64,000 bases of DNA. Origin: Rhizobium tropici CIAT 899. Its GTDB lineage: Bacteria > Pseudomonadota > Alphaproteobacteria > Rhizobiales > Rhizobiaceae. Positions 1-8,669 of the stretch are shown in pieces. The notes beneath the pieces were generated by a model. That model was not told the DNA's origin, searched no databases, and was given only the letters and a program-made list of their open reading frames with translations. Numbering within the stretch: the first letter of the stretch is position 1; each line of letters starts with the position of its first letter. The translations under genes and the position numbers were made by a program. Where the stretch lies: positions 857,001 through 921,000 of the forward strand of contig NC_020059.1 of assembly GCF_000330885.1 (NCBI RefSeq), read 5' to 3'.

Positions 1-527
1 GTGCGCCGAATGAAGGCCATCACGGCGGCGTATTCCCGCCGTTTGACCATACGACGTATCCATCACAGCTGCTTTGGCTGGTGATCACCTTCGTCATCTT
101 CTACGTGGCCATGCAGAAGATCGTTATTCCGCGCGTCGGCACCATTCTGGAAAGCCGGCACGACCGGATCGCCCAGGATATCGAGGAAGCCTCGCGCCTG
201 AAGGCTGAAGCAGACGCCGCCGTCGCGACCTATGAAAGCGAATTGGCCGCTGCGCGCGCCAAGGCAAATTCCATCGGCGCCACCGCTCGCGATGCCGCCA
301 AGGCTAAGGCCGAAGAGGATCGCAAGGCAATCGAGGCGAGTCTGGCTGAGAAGCTAAAGGCCGCAGAAGGCCGCATTGCTGAAATCAAGGCGAAAGCCTT
401 CGGTGATGTTGGTGCAATTGCCGAAGAGACGGCCGGTGCTGTCGTCGAGCAGTTGGTCGGCAATGTCGCCGGCAAGGCCGATGTCGCCTCTGCGGTTGCA
501 GCCGCTGCCGCAAAGCAGGAGGGCTGA
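1..527 (+). CDS. atpF2: F-type ATP synthase subunit b' (5'-truncated)
   Basis: This is the second b-type subunit of the peripheral stalk of the F1Fo ATP synthase, which holds the catalytic head against the membrane rotor. The reading frame is already open at base 3 and runs without a stop to 527, so the true start lies upstream of the window. A GTG at 81 is internal: the 26 residues before it contain the typical VFPPFD and PSQLLWL segments that lead into the membrane helix (FVIFYVAM). The rest is a long charged Ala/Lys/Glu-rich helix, as expected for the stator coiled coil. It ends 3 bp before atpF, so the two are co-transcribed; a and c subunit genes probably lie upstream. Confidence 0.95.
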   Translation, partial: APNEGHHGGVFPPFDHTTYPSQLLWLVITFVIFYVAMQKIVIPRVGTILESRHDRIAQDIEEASRLKAEADAAVATYESELAAARAKANSIGATARDAAKAKAEEDRKAIEASLAEKLKAAEGRIAEIKAKAFGDVGAIAEETAGAVVEQLVGNVAGKADVASAVAAAAAKQEG

Positions 528-530
528 TCC

Positions 531-1022
531 ATGGAATTTTCTTTCGACAACACCTTCTTCGCGTTTGTCAGCCTTCTCATCTTCCTCGGCCTGATCGTTT
601 ACCTCAAGGTTCCGGGCATGATGGCGAAGTCGCTGGACGACCGCGCCGATCAGATCCGCAACGAGCTGGCCGAAGCCAAGCGCCTGCGCGAAGAGGCCCA
701 GCACCTGCTGGCCGAATATCAGCGCAAGCGCAAGGAAGCCGAGGCTGAAGCAGCACATATCGTTGCCGCAGCCGAGCGCGAAGCGGAAATGCTGACGACC
801 GAGGCTCGCAAGAAGACCGAGGAATTCGTCGCCAACCGCACGGCTCTGTCCGAGCAGAAGATCAAGCAGGCCGAAGCCGATGCGATGAAGGCGGTCCGCT
901 CCGCTGCCGTCGATCTGGCAATCGCCGCTGCTGAATCGGTGCTTGCCAAGAAGGCCGATGGCAACGTCCAGTCCGGCCTCTTCAGCGACGCCGTGAAGGA
1001 AGTGAAGACGCGGCTGAACTAA
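531..1022 (+). CDS. atpF: F-type ATP synthase subunit b
   Basis: Subunit b (163 aa) forms the peripheral stalk dimer with b'. One N-terminal membrane helix is visible at about residues 8-24 (FAFVSLLIFLGLIVYL), followed by a roughly 130-residue charged helix. The ATG at 531 has a GGAGG-type ribosome site in the tail of the preceding gene, and the gap is only 3 bp, so translation is probably coupled. Length and layout are normal for the alphaproteobacterial subunit. A strong terminator follows, so this is the last gene of the Fo operon, consistent with rhizobia keeping the F1 genes elsewhere. Confidence 0.96.
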   Translation: MEFSFDNTFFAFVSLLIFLGLIVYLKVPGMMAKSLDDRADQIRNELAEAKRLREEAQHLLAEYQRKRKEAEAEAAHIVAAAEREAEMLTTEARKKTEEFVANRTALSEQKIKQAEADAMKAVRSAAVDLAIAAAESVLAKKADGNVQSGLFSDAVKEVKTRLN

Positions 1023-1049
1023 GCGCCGCGAACATCGAAACTCGAAAGG

Positions 1050-1074
1050 GCCCTGCTTCTGCGGGGCTTTTTTT
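1050..1074 (+). terminator. Rho-independent terminator of the atp operon
   Basis: A 7-bp stem (GCCCTGC with GCGGGGC, one G-T pair) around the loop TTCT is followed by seven T residues. It starts 28 bp after the atpF stop and should end the ATP synthase transcript before the phosphotransferase gene. Confidence 0.85.
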
Positions 1075-1143
1075 GTTTCATGCTCAGTCATGATTGATCA
1101 TTGCCGCAACGGGAGGCAAGATCGCTGCATGAGGGGAGAGTGG

Positions 1144-1908
1144 ATGCAGTCAACGACTGGCGGCGGACCGTTTCGTCAAGACGATCTCATCGTGAGACCG
1201 GCGGCCAGCTGGACGCCGGGCGTCCACGCCTTGCTGGCTGCGCTACATCGGGATGGTTTTGATGCAGCTCCGCATCCGGCTGGATATGACGAGGTCTGGG
1301 AGCGGGTAACCTATCTGCCCGGAGATACCGGCGATCTCGATGGCCACGCCGCTATGCGCGGCGAAAAGGCGCTGCGGTCGGCTGCATCGCTACTGCGTCG
1401 CTATCACGATTGCTCCGCCCTGTTCGCAAAAAGCCTCGCGGCCAGCCACGCATGGCAACTGCCGGCCCGCTCGCCTTGCGAGGTCATCTGCCATGGGGAT
1501 TTTGCCCCTTACAATGTCGTCCTGAATGATGGCGAAGTGAGCGGTATCATCGATTTCGAGGCTGCGCATCCCGGTCCGCGAATGTGGGATCTGGCCTATG
1601 CCGTCTATCGCTGGGCGCCGCTGTCCTCTGGCGTCGCTATCAAGGGAATGGACACTCTTGCCGCCCAAGTCGGTCGCACCCGTATCTTTATCGATGCCTA
1701 TGGCCTGTCCGTTAACGAGCGCAGCTCATTGCCTGACGTCATCGTCGAGCGGCTTGAGGCGCTATTGGCTTTCATGGAACGGGAAGCTGCCCGCGGCATT
1801 GAGAGATATCGCCGGAATCTCCAGGAAGGACATGATCGCATCTACAGGGAAGACATCGCCTATATCAGAAAATGCTCGACTGAAATCGTCGCCGGACTGA
1901 CGGGCTGA
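1144..1908 (+). CDS. Aminoglycoside phosphotransferase (APH)-family kinase
   Basis: A protein of about 254 aa in the APH/choline kinase fold. The catalytic loop HGDFAPYN (about residues 117-124, HxDxxxxN) and the metal-binding DFE (about 137-139, followed by AAHPGP) are both intact, so it is probably an active small-molecule kinase; the substrate cannot be deduced. Three in-frame ATGs exist (1090, 1129, 1144). The one at 1144 has the best-spaced purine-rich site (GGGGAGAG) and drops a composition-poor N-terminal stretch, but an earlier start is possible. It stands alone between the atp terminator and the convergent rnhB gene 3 bp away. Similarity to resistance kinases does not by itself mean drug resistance. 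Confidence 0.8.
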   Translation: MQSTTGGGPFRQDDLIVRPAASWTPGVHALLAALHRDGFDAAPHPAGYDEVWERVTYLPGDTGDLDGHAAMRGEKALRSAASLLRRYHDCSALFAKSLAASHAWQLPARSPCEVICHGDFAPYNVVLNDGEVSGIIDFEAAHPGPRMWDLAYAVYRWAPLSSGVAIKGMDTLAAQVGRTRIFIDAYGLSVNERSSLPDVIVERLEALLAFMEREAARGIERYRRNLQEGHDRIYREDIAYIRKCSTEIVAGLTG

Positions 1909-1911
1909 GTT

Positions 1912-2571
1912 TCAAACGGCCTCTTTGCGCAGCGGGCGGAAGCTCATGCGGTGCAGCGGGCAGGGACCATGCTCCTCGATGCCAGCGCGATGCTGAGGAG
2001 TGCCATAGCCGGCATGGGCTGCAAAACCATAGGCTGGAAAGACAATGCCCGCGCGCGCCATCATCCGGTCGCGGGTCACTTTGGCGACGATCGATGCGGC
2101 AGCGATGGAGAATGAGCGCGCGTCTCCCTTGACGACGGCCTTTCCCGGGCATGCAAGCCCGGCTGGCACATCGAGCCCGTCGGTCAGCACATAGCTTGCC
2201 GGCACGGCAAGTCCGCAAATGGCGCGGCGCATCGCATCGAGGCTTGCCTTGCGGATATCGGTCGTGTCGATACGACCGGCACTCGACGAGGCGATAGAGA
2301 CCGTTGCTGTTGCGAGAATCTCCACGAACAGCTCTTCACGTCTGGCCGCGGTCAGCTGTTTGGAATCGTTGAGCCCAGCGGGAATACGCTCAGCGTCTAG
2401 AATGACGGCGGCGGCGACCACCGGTCCGGCAAGCGGGCCTCGGCCTGCCTCATCGGCTCCGGCAACCGGCCAATGGCCGGCCCGGCGCGCAATCAGCTCC
2501 AGCTCAAACGTGGGAACGAGCGCGGCTTCCTCGAAAAGCATTGGAGAATCGGGTGATGTGCTGCGTGTCAT
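1912..2571 (-). CDS. rnhB: Ribonuclease HII
   Basis: RNase HII (219 aa) cleaves the RNA strand of RNA-DNA hybrids and starts removal of single ribonucleotides from DNA. The [11 protein letters not shown] metal-binding motif is at about residues 40-50, followed by the NDSKQL, TDG and [20 protein letters not shown] blocks of the family. The open frame extends about 80 codons upstream, but that part overlaps the neighbouring radical SAM gene region and has an unlike composition, so the start is placed at the ATG ending at 2571. The ribosome site there is weak. Convergent with the phosphotransferase (3 bp apart) and downstream of the radical SAM gene on the same strand, probably co-transcribed. 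Confidence 0.93.
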   Translation of the reverse strand: MTRSTSPDSPMLFEEAALVPTFELELIARRAGHWPVAGADEAGRGPLAGPVVAAAVILDAERIPAGLNDSKQLTAARREELFVEILATATVSIASSSAGRIDTTDIRKASLDAMRRAICGLAVPASYVLTDGLDVPAGLACPGKAVVKGDARSFSIAAASIVAKVTRDRMMARAGIVFPAYGFAAHAGYGTPQHRAGIEEHGPCPLHRMSFRPLRKEAV

Positions 2572-2677
2572 GCGGCGAAGCTCGCACACCACCCGATCTC
2601 CTGCAAGCCCCCGGTGGATCAGGGCGGCGAACCCGGGGGACTTTTCCAGCGGGGTCAGGGAAAACCCGCAAGGAATA

Positions 2678-3835
2678 TCAAAGCAGCGACAGTTGCACGC
2701 CGCTGCCGTCTGGCGGCACGAACAGATCGTCGCGCAAAGCGATATTGCGGCGCGTAAGCTCGAGCCGGCGCGTCGCCATTTCGAAGCGGCGGCTGATCTG
2801 CCAGGCATAAGGCCCGGCGCCCTTCATGCGCTTGCCGAACTCCGCATCGTAATCCTTGCCGCCGCGCATCGAACGGATCAGTGACATGACGTGGCGATAG
2901 CGATCCGGATAATGCTGCAGCAGCCAATCGCGAAAGAGCGGGCTCACCTCCAACGGCAGCCGCAAAATGACATAGCTTGCCTCCTGCGCGCCGGCCGCCT
3001 TGCCCGCATCGAGAATGCGCTCGATTTCGTGATCGTTGAGGGCAGGGATAATCGGCGCCACCATGATCGCGGTGCGAATGCCGGCCTCGTTCAAAGCCTG
3101 GATCGCCTCCAGCCGCCGTGGCGGCGTCGCCGCCCGGGGCTCCATGGTGCGCGCGAGCTTGCGGTCGAGCGTCGTCACCGATATTCCCACCCGCACTAGG
3201 TTCTTGGCGGCCATCTCCTTTAGAATATCGATATCGCGCATGACCAGCGCCGATTTTGTGACGATAGCAACGGGATGGTTCGCCCGGTTCAGGACTTCGA
3301 GAATCTGGCGCATGATCCGCCATTCCTTCTCGATCGGCTGGTAGGGATCGGTATTCGTCCCTATGGCGATGACACGCGGCTTGTAGCCCGGCTTTGCCAG
3401 TTCGCGTTCCAGCAGCTTGGCCGCATCCGGCTTGGCAAATAGCTTCGATTCGAAATCCAGCCCCGCTGACAGGCCCATATAGGCATGTGTCGGCCGCGCG
3501 AAGCAGTAGATGCAGCCGTGCTCGCAGCCGCGATAAGGGTTAATCGATCGATCGAAGGGTATGTCGGGCGATTCGTTACGGGTAATGGCCGTGCGCGGCT
3601 TCTCCACTTGCACTTCGGTTTTGAAAGGCGGCAGCTCTTCCCAGCTCTGCCAGCCGTCGTCGAAAGCCTCGCGCCGCTGCGGCTCGAACCGGCCGCTCGG
3701 GTTCAATCCGGCGCCGCGTCCGCGCCGACGCTCGACGTCGACCCTGAGACCGGCATCGGCGATCAAAGCATTGGCAACATCTGCCGTATTGGCGGGCGCG
3801 AAAGCGGCCTGCCCTGCAAGGGACTGCTCGTTCAT
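2678..3835 (-). CDS. PA0069-type radical SAM protein
   Basis: A 385-aa radical SAM enzyme with the cluster motif C104-x3-C108-x2-C111, inside the segment [20 protein letters not shown]. The SplB/spore-photoproduct-lyase-like look ([25 protein letters not shown]) matches the PA0069 family, whose reaction is not established. The N-terminal 60 residues ([13 protein letters not shown]) are also characteristic of that family. It reads toward rnhB with a 106-bp gap; pairing with a nucleic-acid repair nuclease is suggestive but not proof of a DNA or RNA substrate. Full length, no truncation. Confidence 0.85.
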   Translation of the reverse strand: MNEQSLAGQAAFAPANTADVANALIADAGLRVDVERRRGRGAGLNPSGRFEPQRREAFDDGWQSWEELPPFKTEVQVEKPRTAITRNESPDIPFDRSINPYRGCEHGCIYCFARPTHAYMGLSAGLDFESKLFAKPDAAKLLERELAKPGYKPRVIAIGTNTDPYQPIEKEWRIMRQILEVLNRANHPVAIVTKSALVMRDIDILKEMAAKNLVRVGISVTTLDRKLARTMEPRAATPPRRLEAIQALNEAGIRTAIMVAPIIPALNDHEIERILDAGKAAGAQEASYVILRLPLEVSPLFRDWLLQHYPDRYRHVMSLIRSMRGGKDYDAEFGKRMKGAGPYAWQISRRFEMATRRLELTRRNIALRDDLFVPPDGSGVQLSLL

Positions 3836-4076
3836 CGGTAGCTCCAGGGCGGCTCATGCCATCGCATGCCGCGTCTAAGATGATTAAATTCCTATCCGAC
3901 AAATGAGAACATTGCAAGAACAAAAATCCGAAATCACCATTTTCCACCTCGTTGAGAGGAGGTATTAGGCGATACCGGCGCCGAAAGTTTCCGGCGGCAT
4001 ATGATGCTTTTCTTAAACGTTTGGAGCCGAAGGTTGGGTGCTGGCAATAAATTGTGCGCCGCTCTATAAATGGGCA

Positions 4077-4595
4077 ATGTTGACGGTCATCATCGAATGC
4101 CAGGATCACGAACCCGAGCTGGCGCAGACATTGGCGGCATTGGTGGCAGGCGCGGTCGAGGGGCTGGTCAGCGACGTGGTCGTGCTCGATCACGGTTCGA
4201 GTGATGGCACATCGAAAGTGGCGGATGCTGCCGGCTGCCGCTTTTACTCGCAGTGGGATATCAAGGACATATTGCGGGCGGCGCGCGGCGAATGGCTGTT
4301 GCTGGTCGAGCCGGGCGCGCGGCCGCAAGCGGGCTGGATCGACGAGGTCGCCGAATATGTCTCCCTGAACAAAGGCCCGGCGCGGTTTACCGCGTCGCGC
4401 GGCTATCGGCGCCCCTTTCTGAAGCGGATCGGCCGCCGTTCGCCGCCATTGGAATTGGGCCTGCTGCTTTCGAAGCACCAGGCCATCGCGATCGCCAGGT
4501 CGGGCATGCAGCTCGCGGAATTTGCCAAGGGCCAGAAGGGCCGCAGGCTTTCAAGCGAACTTATTCCCTCCTGGGTGGCGCGCGCGGCGCGATAG
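4077..4595 (+). CDS. Small GT2-like glycosyltransferase-type protein
   Basis: 172 aa with an N-terminal half of a GT-A fold: a LTVIIECQD beta strand at the start, then VVLDHGSSDGTSKVADAAGC (nucleotide-sugar-binding region) and GEWLLLVEPGARPQAGW in place of the usual DxD segment. At about 170 residues it is shorter than typical family 2 enzymes, and the DxD metal site is not clear, so activity is uncertain. The ATG at 4077 is chosen because the protein then begins directly with the first strand; an upstream ATG-like start at 4038 adds a composition-poor segment. It stands alone, divergent from the radical SAM gene across 240 bp with no recognisable signals. Confidence 0.65.
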   Translation: MLTVIIECQDHEPELAQTLAALVAGAVEGLVSDVVVLDHGSSDGTSKVADAAGCRFYSQWDIKDILRAARGEWLLLVEPGARPQAGWIDEVAEYVSLNKGPARFTASRGYRRPFLKRIGRRSPPLELGLLLSKHQAIAIARSGMQLAEFAKGQKGRRLSSELIPSWVARAAR

Positions 4596-4598
4596 GGC

Positions 4599-4703
4599 CT
4601 AGAGCATTTCCGCTTTTCTTCGGATCGCGAAAACGCTCTATCTTCTTGTTTTTACGCAGCTCCGGACGCAAAACCGCTTCGCAATTTTGCTGGAACTGCT
4701 CTA
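4599..4703. repeat. RIME-like palindromic mosaic element (copy 1)
   Basis: A 105-bp intergenic unit bounded by CTAG at both ends. The left part is an inverted repeat around CGGATCGCGAAAA; the right part contains TCCGGACG, AAAACCGC and ends GAACTGCTCTAG. The same unit occurs inverted at 57630-57733, and its right half recurs at 46837-46933. No coding capacity; resembles the short mosaic repeats known from rhizobial genomes. Confidence 0.8.
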
Positions 4704-4872
4704 GCGTTCCGCAGATTCCATTTGTAAACGCGGGAATAGCTGCGATAATTCGTGTGTGGCGGCACCTTACGCGTGTCGCGTTGGTGACCGACCATGAAGA
4801 TGCCGATATCAGGCGGAATTGGTCAGCGGAATTCTCCTTTTTCGCCGGGATTTCGGCGAAAGGAGGTGCGTT

Positions 4873-5181
4873 ATGAAACGCACGATGCTCTACCGCCTCA
4901 TGGCAACCCTCTTCGTTGCAAGTGCAATTCTTTTCCCCGGCAATGCCGCCGCTCAGGTAACCTTGGCCTGTGCCAAGCGCGTCGATATCGTCGCGTTTCT
5001 TGGCGACCATCTTTCGGAAAAGCTTTCGGCTGTCGGCAAGCTCGATCAGAGCACGATCGTTGAGATCTATGCTGCTGAGGGCGGCAACTGGACACTGCTG
5101 ATGAGCGACGTATCCGGCCGGAGCTGCATCATACTCAGCGGCGATTCCTGGGAATCAATTCCTGTCCTGCCGAAGGCATGA
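4873..5181 (+). CDS. Small secreted protein of unknown function
   Basis: 102 aa with a clear Sec signal peptide (MKRTMLYRLMATLFVASAIL, then a probable AAA/Q cleavage near residues 26-28). The mature part of about 75 residues contains two cysteines that could form a disulfide in the periplasm, and ends with a VSGRSCIILSGDSWE segment. The start is fixed by a textbook ribosome site (AAAGGAGG, 6 bases before the ATG). No family recognised. It stands alone, convergent with moaB. Confidence 0.75.
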   Translation: MKRTMLYRLMATLFVASAILFPGNAAAQVTLACAKRVDIVAFLGDHLSEKLSAVGKLDQSTIVEIYAAEGGNWTLLMSDVSGRSCIILSGDSWESIPVLPKA

Positions 5182-5212
5182 CCGCCACGCCATATCGCAG
5201 CGAGTAGAAGAC

Positions 5213-5770
5213 CTATCTCGAGCCGGCGCCGCGCTTCAGATGCTCGTCGAGGCGCGGCATGATCTCCACGAAATTGCAGGGCATGTGGCGATAGTCGAGC
5301 TGCGCCTTCAAGATGCCGTCCCAGGCATCCTTGCAGGCACCGGGAGAGCCCGGCAACACGAAGATGAAGGTGGCATTGGCCACACCGCCTGTCGCCCGCG
5401 ACTGGATGGTCGCCGTGCCGATCTTGTCATAGGAGATGCGATGGAAGACTTCCGAAAACCCATCCATCCGCTTCTCAAACAAAGGCTCCAACGCCTCGGG
5501 CGTGACGTCGCGGCCAGTAAAGCCCGTGCCGCCGGTGGTGATGACGACATCGACGGTATCATCCTTGGTCCAGACTTCCACCTGCGCGCGGATGCGCTCC
5601 TTGTCATCCGGAACGATGGCGCGGGCAGCAAGCCTGTGGCCCGCCTCCGCAATGCGGGCAACCAGCGTATCGCCGGATTTGTCGTCGGCGAGCGTGCGCG
5701 TATCGGAAACGGTCAATACTGCGATGCCGATGGGAATAAAGGATCTTTCGTTGACCGGACCTGCCATCAT
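5213..5770 (-). CDS. moaB: MoaB/Mog-type molybdopterin biosynthesis protein
   Basis: 185 aa in the MoaB/MogA fold, which adenylylates molybdopterin before molybdenum insertion. The signature TTGGTGFTGRDVTPEAL and the LPGSPGACKDAW segment mark the nucleotide and pterin site. The ATG ending at 5770 overlaps the ispE stop (ATGA), so the two genes are translationally coupled although the pathways are unrelated. A longer open frame runs antisense-like into ispE and is not used. MoaB and MogA are hard to tell apart by eye. Confidence 0.88.
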   Translation of the reverse strand: MMAGPVNERSFIPIGIAVLTVSDTRTLADDKSGDTLVARIAEAGHRLAARAIVPDDKERIRAQVEVWTKDDTVDVVITTGGTGFTGRDVTPEALEPLFEKRMDGFSEVFHRISYDKIGTATIQSRATGGVANATFIFVLPGSPGACKDAWDGILKAQLDYRHMPCNFVEIMPRLDEHLKRGAGSR

Positions 5771-6681
5771 GCCTCTCCCGCGATCGTCTCCGTTACCTGG
5801 AAATACCAGTCCGGTCTCTGCCTGTGAAGCGAGGCGGCGGCTTTCTTCGCCCGTTCGGCATCGGCGAAGATGCCGAAACAGGTGGCGCCCGAGCCGGACA
5901 TGCGCGTCAGGATTGGGGATTCGCTTTCGATCAGTCCGGAAAGCACGCCAATCTCGCCGCAGATCGAGCGCGCCGGCGGTTCGAGATCGTTGCGCAGGGC
6001 CTTGATCGTGTCGATCCATTCGCCTTGACCCTGCGGCATTTGCGACGGAAGCAGCAATGGCGGATTATCCTTGCGCGACAATTGGCGGAACACGTCGGGC
6101 GTGGAGACGCCGACGAGCGGATTGCCGAGAACCATCGGAAAAGAAGGAAAGGACGGCAGCAAACCTATCGCCTCGCCAATTCCACGCGCAATCAGCGGTC
6201 GGCTCGAAAGACACATCGGCACATCGGCGCCAAGCTTCAGGGCGATCGTTTTGAGGGTGCCTTCAGGCAGGCTGAGGCGCCAGAGCCGCATGAGCCCACG
6301 CAATGCCGCCGCCGCATCCGCCGAACCGCCGCCGATGCCCGATGCGATCGGCAGGTTTTTTTCCAGATGAATATGGACGGCGGGAGTATCGAGACCGGAT
6401 GAATTGGCTGCCTGGCGCAAGAGATCGCGCGCCTTGAGCACGAGATTGTCGCCAGCCTCGGCATCGGCCGAAAGCAACGTGCCGAACCGTCCCGAAAGGC
6501 TGAAATCGTCATCCGCACTTGCGCGAAAGAAAAGACGATCGCCGTGGCGGGCAAAGCTGACGAGCATGTCCAGCAGATGATAGCCATCGGCGCGACGGCC
6601 GGTGACGTGTAGCGCAAGATTAATCTTTGCGGGCGCTTCTTCCGTAAGGTCGAAATCACCCGCTGCCAAGATCGTGCTCAT
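5767..6681 (-). CDS. ispE: 4-diphosphocytidyl-2-C-methyl-D-erythritol kinase
   Basis: GHMP-family kinase (304 aa) that phosphorylates CDP-methylerythritol in the MEP isoprenoid pathway. The AKINLALHVTGRRADGYH motif near the N-terminus and the GHMP ATP loop (LPIASGIGGGSADAAAAL) at about 105-122 are intact, as is the C-terminal MSGSGATCFGIF loop. The start at the ATG ending at 6681 places the AKINL motif about 20 residues in, as usual; the longer frame upstream overlaps the TPR gene. It lies 7 bp after the TPR gene and overlaps moaB. The window also carries dxs and a polyprenyl synthase, so three steps of the same isoprenoid route lie within 55 kb. Confidence 0.95.
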   Translation of the reverse strand: MSTILAAGDFDLTEEAPAKINLALHVTGRRADGYHLLDMLVSFARHGDRLFFRASADDDFSLSGRFGTLLSADAEAGDNLVLKARDLLRQAANSSGLDTPAVHIHLEKNLPIASGIGGGSADAAAALRGLMRLWRLSLPEGTLKTIALKLGADVPMCLSSRPLIARGIGEAIGLLPSFPSFPMVLGNPLVGVSTPDVFRQLSRKDNPPLLLPSQMPQGQGEWIDTIKALRNDLEPPARSICGEIGVLSGLIESESPILTRMSGSGATCFGIFADAERAKKAAASLHRQRPDWYFQVTETIAGEA

Positions 6682-6688
6682 GGAAGTC

Positions 6689-8545
6689 TTAGGACTTCTT
6701 GTCGACCGGCGCCGGAGCGTTCGTGTCGGGCGAGGGGGCCGGCGCCGGATCGGGCTGCTTGCTCTTGTCGACGGTCTTCGGATCGTTGTCGAGCGGCGGC
6801 AAGCCCTTTTCGACCTTCTCCTTGATCTTCGGAATATCGGCCTCTTCCGGCTTCGAGGCGAGCGCTCGGTTCCACTGATAGACGGCTTCGAGCTTGCGGT
6901 TGACGCGCCAGTAGGCGTCACCGAGGTGGTCGTTGATCGTCGGATCGCCCGCCTTGAGCTGTGCCGCCCGCTCCAGTTCGCTTACGGCATCGTCGAAGCG
7001 GTTGAGGCGGAAATAGGCCCAGCCAAGCGAATCGACGATGTAGCCGTCGTCCGGCCTCAGATCGACGGCCTTCTTGATCATGTCCAGACCCTGGTCGAGA
7101 TTCATGTTCATGTCGACCCAGGAATAGCCGAGATAGTTCAGCACTTGCGGCTGATCCGGATTGAGCTCAAGGGCCTTCTTGAAGTTCGGCTCGGCATCCG
7201 CCCACTTCTTCAGCCGCTCAAAGGCAATGCCGCGCTGGAAGAACACCGCCCAGTCGCTGCGCTTCGGCACGGGGCCGATGATCTGTACTGCCTTGTCGTA
7301 ATTGTCGGCCATGGCCTGGAAGTCCTTGGCATCCGAAAGGACGCTGCCATAGGCGAGATAGCTGCGGACATCGTTGGGATCGGAATCGATCAGCGCCTTC
7401 AGATGCTTGCGTGCATCGTCGACTTTACCTGCCTGGGCGAGTGCGAGGCCTAGCTGCAGCTCGGAGATGCGAGCCATCGGCGAGTTATCGGGCACCTTCT
7501 TGTAGAAGCCGATCGCACGATCGGTCTGCTCCTGCTTTTCGGCCAGCCCGCCGAGCAGCACCAGCGTATCGGCCGCTTTGGGGTCGAGAGAATTGGCAAT
7601 CTGCAGATAGAGCGAGACGACATCCTCGGCCCCGTCGCGGTTCAGCGCGGCACCGATGGTGAAGAGAACGGCGGCCGCACCCTCGCTGGCATTGGTGACC
7701 TGCTGGTCCGGCGTATCACCCTTGCTGATGCTGTCGCGCAGCGCATTCAACGGAGCATAATTGCTGACGAGATTGTCGCCGACAGAGATTGCATCCAGAG
7801 CCTTCTGCTTATCGCCGGCCTTGGCTTCGAGGCGCGCGAGCGCCATGACGGCGCGCATGAATGTATCGGGAGCCGTCGCTCCGCCGGTCTTGTCGAGGAT
7901 CGCGTCGTTGAGATGCGAGCGTGCCGATTTCAGGTCGCCCATCGTCAGTGCAATGGCGCCGGCATGATAGTTCTTGAAGATGTTGAACCAATCCGGGCCC
8001 TTCATCTTGTCGATCATCGAGATCGCTTCCTTGCCGCGGCCGGATCCGGCGCGAGCCCAGGCGGCGAGCAGATTGGTCATCATCCGGTCGAGATCGTTCG
8101 GACCGCTATATTTGAGGATTTCCTGGGCGGTACGGTATTCGTGACGACGGATGGCATCCATGCCGCGCACGATGGTGGTCACGCGTTCGACGGAAGGGTC
8201 GCTCTTCAGCTCGTTGGCGTATTTGACGCCTTCTTCCAGATTGCCGTTCAGCAACAGCGAGATCATCAGCCGCTGGCGGATTTCCGGATTGCTCGGGTCG
8301 ATCATCAGCGCCTTTTTGTAGAGCGCGATGGCAGTATTGTAGTCGTGATCGACATCGGCGGTACGGGCGGCAAGGAACGCGCCTGCGAAGGTATCGACAC
8401 TATCCGTATCGAAGGCGACCGCGGCGCTGGCCTCCGGCGCTGCCGCCGGCGTATCATCGGCGCGCGCGACATTCAGGGCGGACACCGAAAGGACCGCCGC
8501 CAAGGCTACGCCCGAGAGGAAACGGATGGCAAGTCTCTGCCGCAT
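6689..8545 (-). CDS. Secreted tetratricopeptide-repeat protein
   Basis: 618 aa with an N-terminal signal peptide (MRQRLAIRFLSGVALAAVLS, cleavage likely after ARA). The body is a series of TPR-type helical pairs, e.g. AIALYKKALMIDPSNPEIRQ near the start and VLNYLGYSWVDMNMNLDQGL plus YFRLNRFDDAVSELERAAQL near the end. The C-terminal 40 residues are Pro/Lys/Asp-rich and disordered. An ATG 15 bases further upstream is possible, but GAAAGG precedes the chosen one. Such periplasmic TPR proteins act as scaffolds in envelope assembly; no specific partner is indicated. It is the first gene of a TPR-ispE-moaB run. Confidence 0.85.
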   Translation of the reverse strand: MRQRLAIRFLSGVALAAVLSVSALNVARADDTPAAAPEASAAVAFDTDSVDTFAGAFLAARTADVDHDYNTAIALYKKALMIDPSNPEIRQRLMISLLLNGNLEEGVKYANELKSDPSVERVTTIVRGMDAIRRHEYRTAQEILKYSGPNDLDRMMTNLLAAWARAGSGRGKEAISMIDKMKGPDWFNIFKNYHAGAIALTMGDLKSARSHLNDAILDKTGGATAPDTFMRAVMALARLEAKAGDKQKALDAISVGDNLVSNYAPLNALRDSISKGDTPDQQVTNASEGAAAVLFTIGAALNRDGAEDVVSLYLQIANSLDPKAADTLVLLGGLAEKQEQTDRAIGFYKKVPDNSPMARISELQLGLALAQAGKVDDARKHLKALIDSDPNDVRSYLAYGSVLSDAKDFQAMADNYDKAVQIIGPVPKRSDWAVFFQRGIAFERLKKWADAEPNFKKALELNPDQPQVLNYLGYSWVDMNMNLDQGLDMIKKAVDLRPDDGYIVDSLGWAYFRLNRFDDAVSELERAAQLKAGDPTINDHLGDAYWRVNRKLEAVYQWNRALASKPEEADIPKIKEKVEKGLPPLDNDPKTVDKSKQPDPAPAPSPDTNAPAPVDKKS

Positions 8546-8669
8546 TAGAAAGCCTTTCATCAAGGGACAGCCGGCGAAGACCGCCGGCGGCATAAAGCGT
8601 TCGTGTCAACTGATTCACAACAGGATGGCTTTTTTGAAGCGGCCCTGCAACAAATTCAGGCAGCCGCCA

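Noticed and set aside
81..527. GTG at 81 as the start of the b' subunit
   Set aside because: The frame is open to the window edge and the 26 residues before it are family-typical, so the gene is truncated rather than starting at 81.
1144..1908. Aminoglycoside resistance gene
   Set aside because: The fold is shared by many kinases and nothing in the sequence ties it to aminoglycosides.
4599..4703. Remnant of an insertion sequence
   Set aside because: No transposase coding, and the unit matches other short palindromic copies; better explained as a RIME-like element.
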